A DNA stretch of 64,000 bases from Amblyomma americanum. Lineage: Eukaryota; Arthropoda; Arachnida; Ixodida; Ixodidae. The first letter of the stretch is position 1. The number at the start of each line of letters is the position of its first letter. This document shows positions 48,655-59,749 of the stretch, piece after piece. The translations under genes and the position numbers were made by a program. The stretch covers positions 183,186,204 to 183,250,203 of the forward strand of contig NC_135497.1 in NCBI RefSeq assembly GCF_052857255.1, read 5' to 3'. A model generated the notes under the pieces. The model did not search any database. It saw only the letters and a list, made by a program, of their open reading frames with translations, and was not told the origin of the DNA.

Positions 48655-49587
48655 CGCAGAATGGCCGACAGCAGCAGCTCCAAGTAGAACGGCGGCTCTC
48701 CGCGCTCGGGTACCACCGTGGGCTCGTGCGCCGCGCGAGGCTTCAAGAATGGCTCCGCGCCATTGGCAAGGGCCGACATTGTCTCCGAGCGTCGCCGGTG
48801 CCGCCAGTAATGGTTCAGCAGAATGCTGGAACATCGTCGAGATGCACCGAGATGGGGCAGCGAGGCCTACCTTCGCCGGTGTCTTCGATCAGTGCAGCAG
48901 CAATCGCGTGGCTCTTGGGGCTCGAAAACTCTCGTGTCCAAAGCAATATGTTCGACGCGTGACTAGCACTGAGCGTGATTCGATGACACGTACGCCGCGT
49001 TACACGTGCAGTTGCCGCACCTGATTGGTCAAAACGCCGGAAGCGGATGTGGTGCTTCGTATGGGTATGCAGCGAAAAGAGTTGAAGAAATCGGATGGTG
49101 ACGTCAAACCATCAAGCCAGGGTTTTTTTTTTTTTGATGGAAATAAAAGTTGTTTCAATCAATAAATCAAGGAAGATTTAGAGCAGAGCCCATCACGCAT
49201 AGAGGAGGGAAAGCTCAGGAGAGGTCCTCGCTATTCGAGCTGTACGCCAAAAAGTTTGTCTTAAGTAACGCGTTTTCGCAAGCACTACTGGAAGTCTTTA
49301 GCCGATTGCGCAGAAAATTAAAACGCTGGACGCAGCGGGTTCGTCTGCTACATTAGGGCTTTTTTTTTTTACCTATACAGGCTACACTAGTGTAGCATGG
49401 TAGAATTTTTTTTGCCAGTGTAGAAAAAGTGTCGCTCCGCCCATCTACACGGACGCATTTCTTTTACGCGTAGTGTAGCACGAGGATTCCACTTTCTACA
49501 TCGCTTTTTTTTTTAAGTGTAGGCTAGCAGACGAAACAAGAAAGCGCACGTTTCAAACGAAAAATAATAATAAGTAATAATAATAAT

Positions 49588-49846
49588 TGGTTTTTTGGGA
49601 AAGGAAATGGCGCAGTATCTGTCTCATATATCGTTGAACACCTGAACCGCGCCGTAAGGGAAGGGAGAAAGGAGGGAGTGAAAAAAGCAGGAAAGAAAGA
49701 GGTGCCGTAGTGGAGGGCTCCGGAATAATTTCGTCCACCTGGGGATCTTTAACATGCACTGACAACGCACAGCACACGGGCGCCTTAGCGTTTCGCCTCC
49801 ATCTAAACGCAGCCGCCACGGTCGGGTTCGGAACTCCCGGGTCCGG
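49588..49846 (-). repeat. SINE (longer-bodied variant), head truncated
   Basis: Minus copy from GGTTTTTTGGGAAAGGAAAT to the B-box region near 49825. The outer tRNA-like head is lost, and the flanking AATAATAATAATAATTGG is a simple-repeat tail. Confidence 0.85.
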
Positions 49847-49849
49847 CCT

Positions 49850-50820
49850 TGGTCATAATCAAGTAGCGTTCGGCGAAGGCGCTTATCGCAACTGCGGTAA
49901 GCGCGGGAAGGAACTTTCATTTGTTGTGGTAGCACACCATGGTACGTAGTGTCTTTCGTCGCTTTTGCCTGCTTCGTTTTGAGACGGCGGATGTATGCGC
50001 CCCTGTGATCCTTGGAGGCTACACTCGGCAAAATATGCTGTTATACTTACATCGGGTTCATCGTAGTCTCGTGTTAATCGCAGGGCTAGAAGGTTAACGT
50101 CAGCAGAGGAAGTGAAGGGACAAAGTTTTTCTTCAGACAAACTGTGTATATATACACACCCTCTGCCAAATTACAGAGGAAAGAAAACCAAATCTAGCGT
50201 ACACTACGAACACTATGCTTTTTGTTTTCTTATTTTTCCTGATATATGTTACGCATGGTGCCACTGAAATAGAACTTGTTGCTCTGTGCCATGTGTCATG
50301 TTTCATTCCTTTTCTTTAAACTGTGTGTCTTGGATCAAGGTGTATATTTAATGATGCTTCCGAACCAACTATCCCACCTTAATGCAGTGTAAAGTACTGC
50401 TTTTAAACTTAAGCTGCCTGAAAAGTTGTAGTACACGGCTACCCTGGAAGCTTTCTGTGTCCAGCTTGCTGGCACGAGGCTTATATCTAAATGGCCCTCT
50501 GCAACACTTTGTATTTGAGAGCGTATTGCGTTTTGAGTGTAAAGCTGTAAAATGCGCTCATGATGTTGTAAAACAAATCTTCCTTTGCTAGAATCAATTT
50601 ATAACTTCATGCATGAGGTCCCTGAGCAAGGTTTTCGATGCCGGGTTGTTTGCATGCTATAGTAGAGTAAAAGTGGCCCACATTCTGGCCACACTTTAAT
50701 CGTGCTCTCTGGTGAATAGCACAACCCTCTTAGCTTTTTTGCTGAATGAGTATGCACGCGCATGGTTTTAGCGGAGTCGTGAAGAATGCTGCCATGCATG
50801 GTCACACCTCACCTTAATGT
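49850..50820. other. Unassigned DNA
   Basis: Nothing recognisable between the SINE and the LINE 3' end, apart from a short palindrome GTGTATATATACAC near 50144. Confidence 0.4.
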
Positions 50821-51559
50821 TCAACCTGTCTTTTACTTTATTTACTTGATCCTCAAGGGTCCCTGACGGGACATTACATGAGGAGTGGGCGCAAGAACAG
50901 CGGTTAACAATGAATGTTGCATGGAAATCAAGACGATGGCATGGCTTCCTCGATGGCAGTCTTGAAATAGGCTGGATCAGGGATTAGTGCTAAGTCGGAG
51001 GGAAGGTCATTCCAGTCGCGAGCTGTGTGAACAAAAAATGATTTCTGAAAAGTAATAGTGCGGGCACGATGCGGGATGACGCTGTTTGGATGGCCTGTGC
51101 GGGGTGTTCGACGTACTGGTAGAATGAGCTTGCTGTCACGGGGTGAACAATGGAAAAACCTGTGATAAAAGGCAGAGACGTGAAATTCGGCGACGGGAAG
51201 CGAGAGGAGGAAGTTTTAGTTGGAACTTCAAGGCGGATATGCTAGAGTATCGCGAGTAGTTTGAGAGAATAAAGCGAGTTGCCCGATTCTGAACAGATTC
51301 AAGGGCTGAGGTAAGGTTAGAATGATGGGGGTGAAATATTGCTCAAGCGTATTCAAGTTGAGGTCGCACAAATGTTTTATAAGCTAGTAATTTTAAGGAA
51401 GAAGGTGTCATGCGCAGATTACGCCGGAGATACCCAATTGCTCGATTAGATGAGTTTATTATTTGGTTAATGTGGCAAGACCACGATAAGTCACTAGCGA
51501 GGTTAATACCAAGATACTTAAAAGAGTTAGCGGAAATAATGGCAGTATCGTTAATTTTA

Positions 51560-53740
51560 TAAGTAGGCGGAGTATAATTCCGGCGGCGGTGAAAAGAAAT
51601 TTACACAGTCTTTGTAGTATTTTGGGACATCAGCCACGTAGTGCACCACTGCTGTATGTTATCCAGGTCATTTTGGAGGAGGTAAGCATCCTCGGCGTTA
51701 GTTATGGGGCGGTAGAGTACGCAATCATCCGCGAAAAGGCGGATGCTAGATGTTACTGTGGAAGGCAAATCGTTAATGTATATTAGAAAGAGCAAGGGGA
51801 CAAGAACTTTGCCTTGGGGTACTCCTGAAAGAACGTGTAAGATGATGAGAAGTCATTAGCGGAAACAAATTGCATGCGGTCAGTTAAAAAGCTTCGAATC
51901 CAGTTCAAGACGCTAGGATGAATGTTTAACAGGGACATTTTAAGTAGAAGGCGGGAACGGGGCACTTTATCGAAAGCTTTCTCGAAATCTAGAAATAGCG
52001 CATCAGTTGGGATATTGCGGTCCAGATAGGAATGAATGTCATGCAGGAACAAAGCTAATTGGGTTTCACATAAGTGGCCTTTCCGGAATCCGTGTTGGTT
52101 TGGATGAAAAAAAAGTTGACCGGTGTTAGAAATGTGGCAACATTAGAGTAAATGACGTGTTCGATGATCTTAGAGCATACACTGGGAAGCGAAATGGGTC
52201 GATAATTACCTGGGGATGATTTGTCACCTTTCTTAAAAACTGGACTCACCTCCCCAATTCGCCAGTCATGTGGAACGGAGCCTGTATCAAGCGACTGTTG
52301 AAAATGAGGGAAAGAATAAGACTGCAAACATGTAGTATTCCTTAAGACTTTGGAATTAATTCCATCGATACCGCAGGAAGATGAAAATTTTAGCGAGTCG
52401 ATAATGTTAACAATACCATGTGCGTTGAACGTGATGGCATCCATTGGTGAATGCGGCAAAGGCGCGGGATCAGGGACATCACGAGTTGTTTCATTAGTAA
52501 AAACTGAAGAGAATGCATGGTTCAAGACACGGGGTACGTCGGATACGCCGACTGGTGAGCCTGTGCTGTCAATGAGAGAAATAGTATTATCAACATCGGG
52601 GATCATTGTTTTCCAGAAGCGCTTAGGGTTGCTTTGTAACATTTCAGGGAGGGTAGTGGAAAAAAATCCGGAGTTTAGTTTGGGTAGCGATATCGGAATA
52701 TTGCAAGGCAGTGGCGTGGTATTTGTTCCAACATAACTTGGCAGAACGGAAAAGGCGCTTTTTCTTATTATTTAAACGCTTTAGTGTAACATTAAACCAT
52801 GGAGAACGTTTTCGCTCTGTTATGCTGATGGTGGGGATGTAAAGTCGAATCAAATGCACTATTTCTGACTTGAAGAGAGACCAGTTCGACTCAGCAGAAC
52901 GTAAGTAGTAGGTAGAAGCAAAATGATTATGAAAAACAAGAAGGTCACGATTCATGCTATTGTAGTCTCCATTGTCCTATAGCGTTAGTACCTTTTTGGA
53001 TTTAGGACTTTTGGTAACGCTGGTTGAAAAGGTAGTGTGAAGTACAACGTGGTCACCAAGGCCCGTAAGGTACGAAGGAGCACTGAATTCGTCATGGTGA
53101 GTAGCTAAAATAAGGTCAAGAATGTTTGATGTGCGGTCAGTCGTGCGGGTGGGCTCAGAAACAATTTGAGACAGGCCGATAGTTAGGCATGAGTTTAAGA
53201 ATTCACTAGATGCCTGACTTCTTGCTAGGGTGCGGGACATATCATTCCTATCTATGGACGGAAAGTTGAAATCGCCGAAAAGCGAAATGGGGGTGCGTGG
53301 GTAAGATGAGATTAGCGAATCGAGCGTGTCATGAAAGAGCGTTATGAAGAAACTGTCCGTATCAGGCGGTCGACACCACATACCGATGGGTACGCGAGGG
53401 GATGAAGCATGATAGCACACCCAAATCATTTCCGACGAGGTTAGTGCGTTAACAATGGAACAATTTAGAAGGCGCTTGGCAGCGATAAGAACGCCGCCGC
53501 CACGGCAGCCGTCAGGTCTGTCTTTTCGGAATATATCAGTCAGGAAGTTCGGGCAGGATTTCGGAATCTAAGATTAATGAATTTAGCCATGTTTCAGTCA
53601 GCAAAACGACGTTACTGGATGATGCGCTGATAAGACTACATAATGAATCACGCTTGGGTATTATACTGCGATTTTTAGTGTAAAAGAGGGACAGATGATC
53701 GCTTTTGGACCGTACGTTACTGCTGAGGGGAATTGGTGGC
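51560..53740 (-). pseudogene. ORF2 of the LINE: endonuclease and reverse transcriptase, frameshifted
   Basis: In order on the minus strand: VVLLTETWLN near 53620; GGGVLIAAKR near 53490; LFGDFNFPSIDRND (53230-53280), the endonuclease catalytic block; DHVVLHTTFS; GEVSPVFKKGDKSSPGNYRP near 52220, an RT motif; LFLDFEKAFDKVPRSRLL near 51960; and RLFADDCVLYR near 51730, the RT catalytic Asp pair. At least four frame changes or stops separate these blocks, so no functional enzyme can be made. Confidence 0.88.
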
Positions 53741-53742
53741 TG

Positions 53743-54648
53743 CTATGTTTTACGTTCGAGCACCTTCTCAGCGGTGTGATCAAAGATGTACGTTTTACCG
53801 ACAGAGACTAGCCTATTGGGACGGAGCTTGTAGGGAATGTGGTTAGCTTTCGCAAATTCATTGAGGCGTTTACGGGCGAGTCGGGTGTTAGCGGAGAAGT
53901 CTTCGCTGATTGCGTTATCAGTCGATTTAAGCTTATAAGCTGATGATAAAACACGTTCTTTGTCCTTGAACTGCAGAACTTTTACTATGATTGGCTGGTG
54001 CTTTTCTCTTTTGAATGTGCCCAGACGATGCGCTCGCTCGATATTATTGCTTTCAACGGTCATATTCAGTTTCTCCTGGGAGTGATCAATTATTAACTTT
54101 TCAAAATCACTCCAGCTTTCATTTTCGGCATCTTTGAGCCCATAGAACACCAAATTGCTTCGGCGAGACATGTTTTCAAGGTCATCCATTCGGGCAGTCA
54201 AAGTAGATACCTGAGCTGAGCAGTTGTTGATATGCTTTGTACTGTCAATTTGAGATCTTACATTTGAAATAGACTGGGAATCTGTCTCAGTCTTCGCAAG
54301 CCTAATGTTTAGGGGCGCAAATGCTTTCTGATGCTCTTCAAGGGTGGACTTGATAGAGCCTAGCTGCTCAAGGATTGTTGACTGCCCGGATTGTAGAACT
54401 GTAAGCGTGGCAAGTATATCATTGGAATTGTCAGCAGCAGAGGAGGGGGGAGGCCCTGGATTTGTTTCCACATCCCCGGCCAGCAATAGTAGTTTCAGCA
54501 ACATGTGGCAACACTCGTAAAACATAGCAATAGATCGCCGTGGCCCCGGCAGCACAAACAGACAGCGGTTACTGGAGCGCTTGGCGTAAATGCTGTGATA
54601 ATTAATTACCTGCGTAACGAAGAAGCGAAGGCAGTTAGGGCGATCCAT
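53743..54648 (-). CDS. LINE ORF1 protein with N-terminal 2A ribosome-skipping peptide
   Basis: 301 codons without interruption. Met1 lies inside the 5' UTR repeat; Met42 (54525) is an alternative start giving 260 residues, beginning MFYECCHMLLKLLLLA. Residues 59-66 are DVETNPGP, the canonical 2A consensus D-V/I-E-x-N-P-G/P, at plus coordinates 54451-54474. Known 2A peptides make the ribosome skip the Gly-Pro bond, here G65/P66, releasing a short leader and an ORF1p starting with Pro. After it come a predicted coiled coil (about 75-160), an RRM-like region (SNLVFYGLKDAENESW near 163-180 to HRLG and PIIVKVLQF), and a C-terminal domain (AISEDFSANTRLARKRLNEF to LVSVGKTYIFD). This is the nucleic-acid-binding chaperone expected of CR1/L2 elements. 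That skipping actually occurs here is an inference from the motif. Confidence 0.85.
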   Translation of the reverse strand: MDRPNCLRFFVTQVINYHSIYAKRSSNRCLFVLPGPRRSIAMFYECCHMLLKLLLLAGDVETNPGPPPSSAADNSNDILATLTVLQSGQSTILEQLGSIKSTLEEHQKAFAPLNIRLAKTETDSQSISNVRSQIDSTKHINNCSAQVSTLTARMDDLENMSRRSNLVFYGLKDAENESWSDFEKLIIDHSQEKLNMTVESNNIERAHRLGTFKREKHQPIIVKVLQFKDKERVLSSAYKLKSTDNAISEDFSANTRLARKRLNEFAKANHIPYKLRPNRLVSVGKTYIFDHTAEKVLERKT

Positions 54649-55034
54649 TCTGTAGCGCTGCCGAGGCCAGTAAGCGATGCGACGGTTTGGTCGGGCTTTA
54701 TGTAGCCAAATCCAGGGGCGGGCACGGTGATTGTCGCAGATAGCGATGACGGTGGCCAGGGGCTATGAAGATAATGCAGTAGAAGCAAAGTATCCGTAGT
54801 TGTAGGCAGAGGCTCGCACTTCGCTGTCCAAGCTTGATCGTGCAGCGGTTGTTCCATGTCGGTATGGGCATGCGCAGAGGGAAGCACAGGCAACGGGACG
54901 ACTGTCGATGATGTGCAGGCGGACAGCACTCCGAGGACAGCGAGCAGACGGGGCCAGGAAAGTGGGGTGAACCGCGCAACGAAGAAGCATAGGCAGTTAG
55001 GGCGATCCATTTCTGTAGCGCCGCCGAGGCCACT
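54649..55034 (-). repeat. 5' UTR monomer of the LINE, partial tandem duplication (period 362)
   Basis: The block AACGAAGAAGCGAAGGCAGT...GGCGATCCAT...GCCGAGGCCA recurs at about 54615-54670 and 54977-55033, 362 bases apart. The sequence between them forms one complete monomer, and the outer copy stops at about 55034, the presumed 5' end of this insertion. Tandem monomers usually carry the promoter in LINEs built this way. Confidence 0.75.
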
Positions 55035-58000
55035 CTTGATGTTGAATATGTCAACCTGCCGCCATTGCGTATTCTTCGGCAGCTGGCTTTGTCAAGAGTG
55101 CCTTCTGCTGCAGCAGTGAGGACAAGAAAAATCCTGCAGTATTTTGTTTTTGGTTTTGAATTCTGTATTTATGTTCATAGCATGTTTTCGTGCGATGACT
55201 TTTGATTCACAACTCCAAGAGCCACTTATAGAGGTGACAAAAATGGAGAGGGCCGTGTTACAACCCTGCTCGGGACGGGACGTTTTACCATCCGTTGTCC
55301 CCATAAAAAAAGGATGCCTGGCTGTGAAAGTACCTGCGGAGGTTTTGCCACGCTTGACTCGGGGGGAATGACCTTCCCTTTGACTGGTTCCCAGCAAGAG
55401 GCGACCGACGATGGACAGACGACAGGGGAAGGCGGGAACGGTGCCTTCAAGCAAGTAACCGTGTCTGACAGGATCCGGCCCTCTCAGGAGAGAGCTTGCC
55501 GCAGTTGTGGCCCGCTCCGCCGCACGAGTCACCTGTGTGCCGCTTGTAATACGGTTTCACTACTGTGCGAAATAGCAGCGGACTTTTGATTTCTCCTCGC
55601 CCATATGTGTTGGGACTCCGCTCGCCACGAGCTGTGCGACTTTTCCCATCATGGAGAAATGTGCCTCGTGTTGAATTGGCCACCACCTGGCGAAGGAGCG
55701 GACCTTAGGGGATTTAAGGAGCGAGCGTGCCGAGTGAGAACGAACGCTCTGGGCCCTGGCGACAAGGCTCATCCAGTCGCTGGACGCATGAACTCTTGAA
55801 TTTTGACTGCTTGTTTTTCTTCATAATGTAAACAAGTTTCTTCAAAAGTGCCAGTAAACCCGCTTGTTTTCGTTTTCCCAAACTTTGTGTTCCATATTTC
55901 ATCAACCCGAAGTCTCGGACACGCTACCCAAAGGAGCCCGTGTTCGAGTAAGCCCCTGCCCCACGACAGCCGACAGGGCTTATATTATCATGACATGGAA
56001 TGATTCATGGGGGCAGGTGTGTAGTACCTCCACCCCTTCCAAAGCGTGAAATTTTACATAGAAAAGCCACGCTGAACCCCTTTTTCTCCACGAAAAGTCC
56101 AAAACATACATGCTTGAAATGGGGCCGCCACCCTTTAAGAATGATCCAGAAATGAACCCTTGAAGCACTGGAACATAACATGTTTCCCATCCACAGAACT
56201 AGTTTGGTGCATAATATACATGACCGTAGCTTTTCAGACAGGTTTAGCAGTACCCCGTGGCTGCAATATAAATTTCACAGTGTTGTGCATTACTTGAATG
56301 CTCTTTTTCATGTTTAACGCGCACAGCTGACTCTGTACGTGCCATTTTTCTCTGTTTGGTGAAGTACTAGCTTGTAAAGCACTGCATAGTAGCACACTTT
56401 ACTTGTGATCCAGAATACAGACATTCAAAGTCAATTTAATGGATGTAATGAAGGGATCAAATTATTTACCATCAACATATATAACCACATGCATCACTAA
56501 AATTCAATGCACATGTGCATTCTCAGTTCACTAAGTATATTTTTTCCACATATAACACTATCACAGGGCATGGACACAATAAACACGTGTGAGAAAAGGC
56601 ATCCAAATTCAGTTAGACCATCATTACACTGTGAAAGCTCAGGGGAGCAACATTCCTACAATACATGAAAGGGGCTCTGAAAGGGGCTCCATTAAAGTTG
56701 CGGTATGCCTGGGATGTTAAAGCACGCCGCTTCTGGAAGAATTGTCCCGGAAGAATTCTTTAATGCGCTTTGTAGAAACAGGGTTATCTCTAGTCAAAAT
56801 TTGAATTTCAGCGTCTTCGCGCCTTGACTACTCCCTATGTCCTTTCTTGCTATCCCCTCACCTCTTTCGTTTCTCTTCTTCATACTGCCTTCTATCCTTC
56901 ATTTCCGCTGCCCCAGCTCAGGTGCCGCCGATACAGTGATGGCAGATGCCGGGGCGAGCAAAAATCTTTTAACTTCTTTTTTATTGTATTTTTTTTATTA
57001 AACACTTACTACTTCTACTTCGCGCCTGTCCCTCTCCTCTCGTCACTTTTTGCACATTGGGAGGTTTCGCCGGCCCCACCTCCGGGCGAGAGATCCCTGA
57101 CCTGCCGGAGCTACGCCGCTTATTGGCCGCGGCCTTGGTAGCTGCCTGACGTGTGAAAGAATCTAACCAATAGCCATCTCTCAACATGTGTACGGAGATG
57201 CGAGCGTTGTAGGAGGGTGCGAACACGAAAAAGTCGCCAGGTAGGGCTCGCCAACTTTCGTGCGTGATTGCGGGTTCTCTGCTGCTTGCAGAAGTGTATT
57301 ATTTGGCTCATGTGCTCGTGGTAACACAATGCAGTGATTGAGCAAGTTGATGTCCTCTACTCGTAAGGTGTTTCAGAGCCCCTTAAAGGGTGGCAAGCGA
57401 AATCCAAAAATTATTTGGACAGTTGAAACATTTTCGCGGTCGTAAAGTGCGAAAATGCGTCGCTTTTTCGCACTTCTTTAATATAACCTAAGCCAGAAAA
57501 GGAATTTCACAACCAGTCACAGGAAGCGGACCTAAAAATAGCGCGCGATCAAAAATACAGACTTGATCCTGATATCAAAAAATGCACTCGAGCCCAACCC
57601 GTCCCAGAGGAAATAGCTCGCTAGAAGGTTCAAACGCTACACGCTTCAAACGGGCATGCAGCCACGTTTCAAAGAACAAAGCGAACGCAGCTGCTTCCTT
57701 TGCAATATCTTTGCAATAGGGTATAGGTGATATGATGATGTAATGCGAATTCTATTTCATTATGATTATTTTAACGTGACAGCGTTACGTGTCCTTTGTT
57801 GCAGAAAACCGAGGTCATCGTCGTCCTTGAGCAAACCACCCACGAAAAATACTCAGAGGATGAATCTAGGAGGTAGGTGGACCACTTAGATCACGTGACC
57901 TTGAGACGTTATCACAACCTACCCATCGTGCCAGTTGGCAGTTAAATTTATGATTGGTCGCGAGAGCTTGATAATGACCAATTCCGCATATACGGGGATT

Positions 58001-58150
58001 AAATGCATTATTAGTATCGCGTCATACCCTTACGGCGGAGCTGAAGTGTCACCCAGTTTTTGTGCGAACGCAATACTTCACACGGTCGAACCCAGCCCCG
58101 AAAATTGTGGCGTGCATGACCTTGAGCTCGATCTTGTTAAACCTGCAGAA
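55035..58150. other. Unassigned DNA, partly retroelement-like
   Basis: GC-rich 55250-55960 has mixed frames and no domain; it could be a decayed LTR or UTR but has no clear boundaries. Short inverted matches AGGGGCTCTGAAA (56668) and TTTCAGAGCCCCTT (57369) may bound a 0.7 kb MITE. No gene was recognised. Confidence 0.3.
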
Positions 58151-58262
58151 ATAAAACAAATATTGCCGCGCCTGGGTCTCGAACCCGCGGTCGTCCGCAC
58201 AGTACAGCTTCGCTGTCCACTGCACGAGAGCACTTTGCTATCGCCGCAGTCAACCGCACCCC
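58150..58262 (-). repeat. tRNA-derived SINE of a second type
   Basis: On the minus strand, GCGGCGATAGCAAAGTGCTC is followed by a B box GGTTCGAGACC (58175-58185) and GCGCGGCAATATTTGTTTTA. The head differs from the Ruka-like copies. Acceptor-stem pairing fails, so it is not a working tRNA. Confidence 0.55.
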
Positions 58263-58994
58263 CGGTTGTTCCCCTAACACGCTATCTCTCTGAACATTGC
58301 ACGTCGTCGTCTAGGGGACGTTCACTTGGTACGAAAGTTTAAGAGAAATTATTCTCGAGGACAATGCAAGGCAATGTCTTGGCAAGAGTCAAGAGAATTC
58401 GAAGAACATGTTAAGACAACGTGTTGGCAATGGTCAAGAGAATTCGAAACCAAGTGCTTTCGCACGTCCTACTCGATTTAATGGCGTTAAATGTGCGATT
58501 TTTTCCCACTTCGTTATTGCTGCATGGCACTGCTATCGCTCTAACCAGTCAGTCAAACGGGCGAATAATAAGAGTCGATTACTATCCAAAAGAAATTATT
58601 TTATCACAGTGACACTACATTGATTCCGCGATTTCTGTTCACTACCCTACAAACCAGAAGTCGCGGTTAATCACTCCCAAGAGGCGATGTCACTGTTATC
58701 GCTTTCGACCTTTGCTGACAAAAAAAAACATATTTGAAATAGGACACGGTAAATGAAATTTATGAGGACGAGGAAAGACACAAGAGAACAGCTCTATCAG
58801 TTGCAACTCAAGTGACATTGATTGGCCACGTCTTCCATTTCGTTTTGTGCGAAGCAGCATGACGAGCTGATAACCGCACGGTCTTGCTTGCCTGATATTT
58901 TAGTTTTTATCATTCACCCGTTCAGAAATGCCTTCATCCTCGATGCAATTGATTAAAAAACCTCTTAGACAAATTAAAAATGAACATTGCTTTC

Positions 58995-59137
58995 GATGAA
59001 ATGAAAGGCGAAGTAACTGTCTCACTTATCGGTGGACAACTCAGCCGAGCCGTGAGGGAAGGCAGGAAGGTGGGAGAGAAAGAAGAAAGAGAGCAGGATT
59101 TACTGTAGTGTAAGGCATCGAAACGCGGCCACGGTCG
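58995..59137 (-). repeat. SINE fragment (longer-bodied variant)
   Basis: The block GGCGAAGTAACTGTCTCACT...GAGGGAAGGCAGGAAGGTGG and CGGCCACGGTCGG correspond to the variant tail and start of the head, with the middle deleted. Confidence 0.6.
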
Positions 59138-59417
59138 GTTGAATTTTACTGATAAAACTGTGCCTTTATGTCTTTTCTCGTCCTCATAAAATTAATTTAC
59201 GATGTCCTCCTCCAACTAAGAGTACTTATTTCTTATCATGTGCAAAGGTCGAAGGCGAGAACAGAGGCGAGAAGGCTTTCCCGCGCACTGTTTCCTTCAG
59301 AGCCATTAACCGCGACTTGTGGACTCGGCCTTCCAAAAGATGCCTTGCAATGTAAATCAGGTCGTAATTCTTGCTGATAGCCTTTCTGTGCTGAGCCGTT
59401 CCCTAACATTTTTCATT

Positions 59418-59748
59418 ACCCGCCGCGGTGGCTGAGTGGTTAGGGCGCTCGCCTACTGATCCGGAGTTCCCAGGTTGGAACCCGACCGCGGGGGCTGCGT
59501 TTTTATAGAGGCAAAACGCTAAGGCGCCCGTGTGCTGTGCGATGTCAGTGCACGTTAAAGATCCCCAGGTGGTCGAAATTATTCTGGAGCACTCCACTAC
59601 GGCACCACTTTCTTCCTTTCTTCTTTCACTTCCTCCTTTATCCCTTCCCTTACGGCGCGGTTCAGGTGCCCAACGATATATGACACAGATAGTGCGCCAT
59701 TTCCTTTCCACAAGAAACCATTTATTATTATTATGATGATTATTTTTT
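59418..59748 (+). repeat. SINE (longer-bodied variant), full length
   Basis: The best complete plus-strand copy of the variant: head CCCGCCGCGGTGGCTGAGTG with A box, B box GGTTGGAACCC, the shared body GTGCTGTGCGATGTCAGTGC, then the variant 3' half CTTCCTTTCTTCTTTCACTT and a (TTA)n-like tail at 59728-59748. It is a useful reference for the four decayed minus copies. Confidence 0.9.
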
Positions 59749-59749
59749 T

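Larger units (their letters stand above)
50826..55034 (-). mobile_element. CR1/L2-type non-LTR retrotransposon with 2A motif
   Basis: Minus-strand element of about 4.2 kb: a 5' UTR repeat (54649-55034), ORF1 (53743-54648) and a broken ORF2 (endonuclease then RT, about 51560-53740). A 3' region follows, ending near 50826 in AAATAAAGTAAA. ORF1 has no internal stop, so only ORF2 has decayed visibly. The clade is inferred from an ORF1 with coiled coil and RRM-like domain plus an apurinic-type endonuclease. Confidence 0.88.

Noticed and set aside
48460..48834. Long minus-strand frame as a single 124-residue protein
   Set aside because: It reads through a good splice donor at 48552; only the part up to that donor looks coding.
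49381..49396. Perfect palindrome GCTACACTAGTGTAGC
   Set aside because: Short, single and without context; such palindromes are expected by chance at this length scale in 64 kb only rarely, but nothing supports a function.
54606..55010. 134-codon frame upstream of LINE ORF1
   Set aside because: It lies entirely within the 5' UTR monomer and only repeats the first codons of ORF1 before diverging.
55250..55960. Possible solo LTR
   Set aside because: GC-rich and promoter-like in places, but no TG...CA ends with a matching target duplication could be fixed and no primer-binding site is visible.
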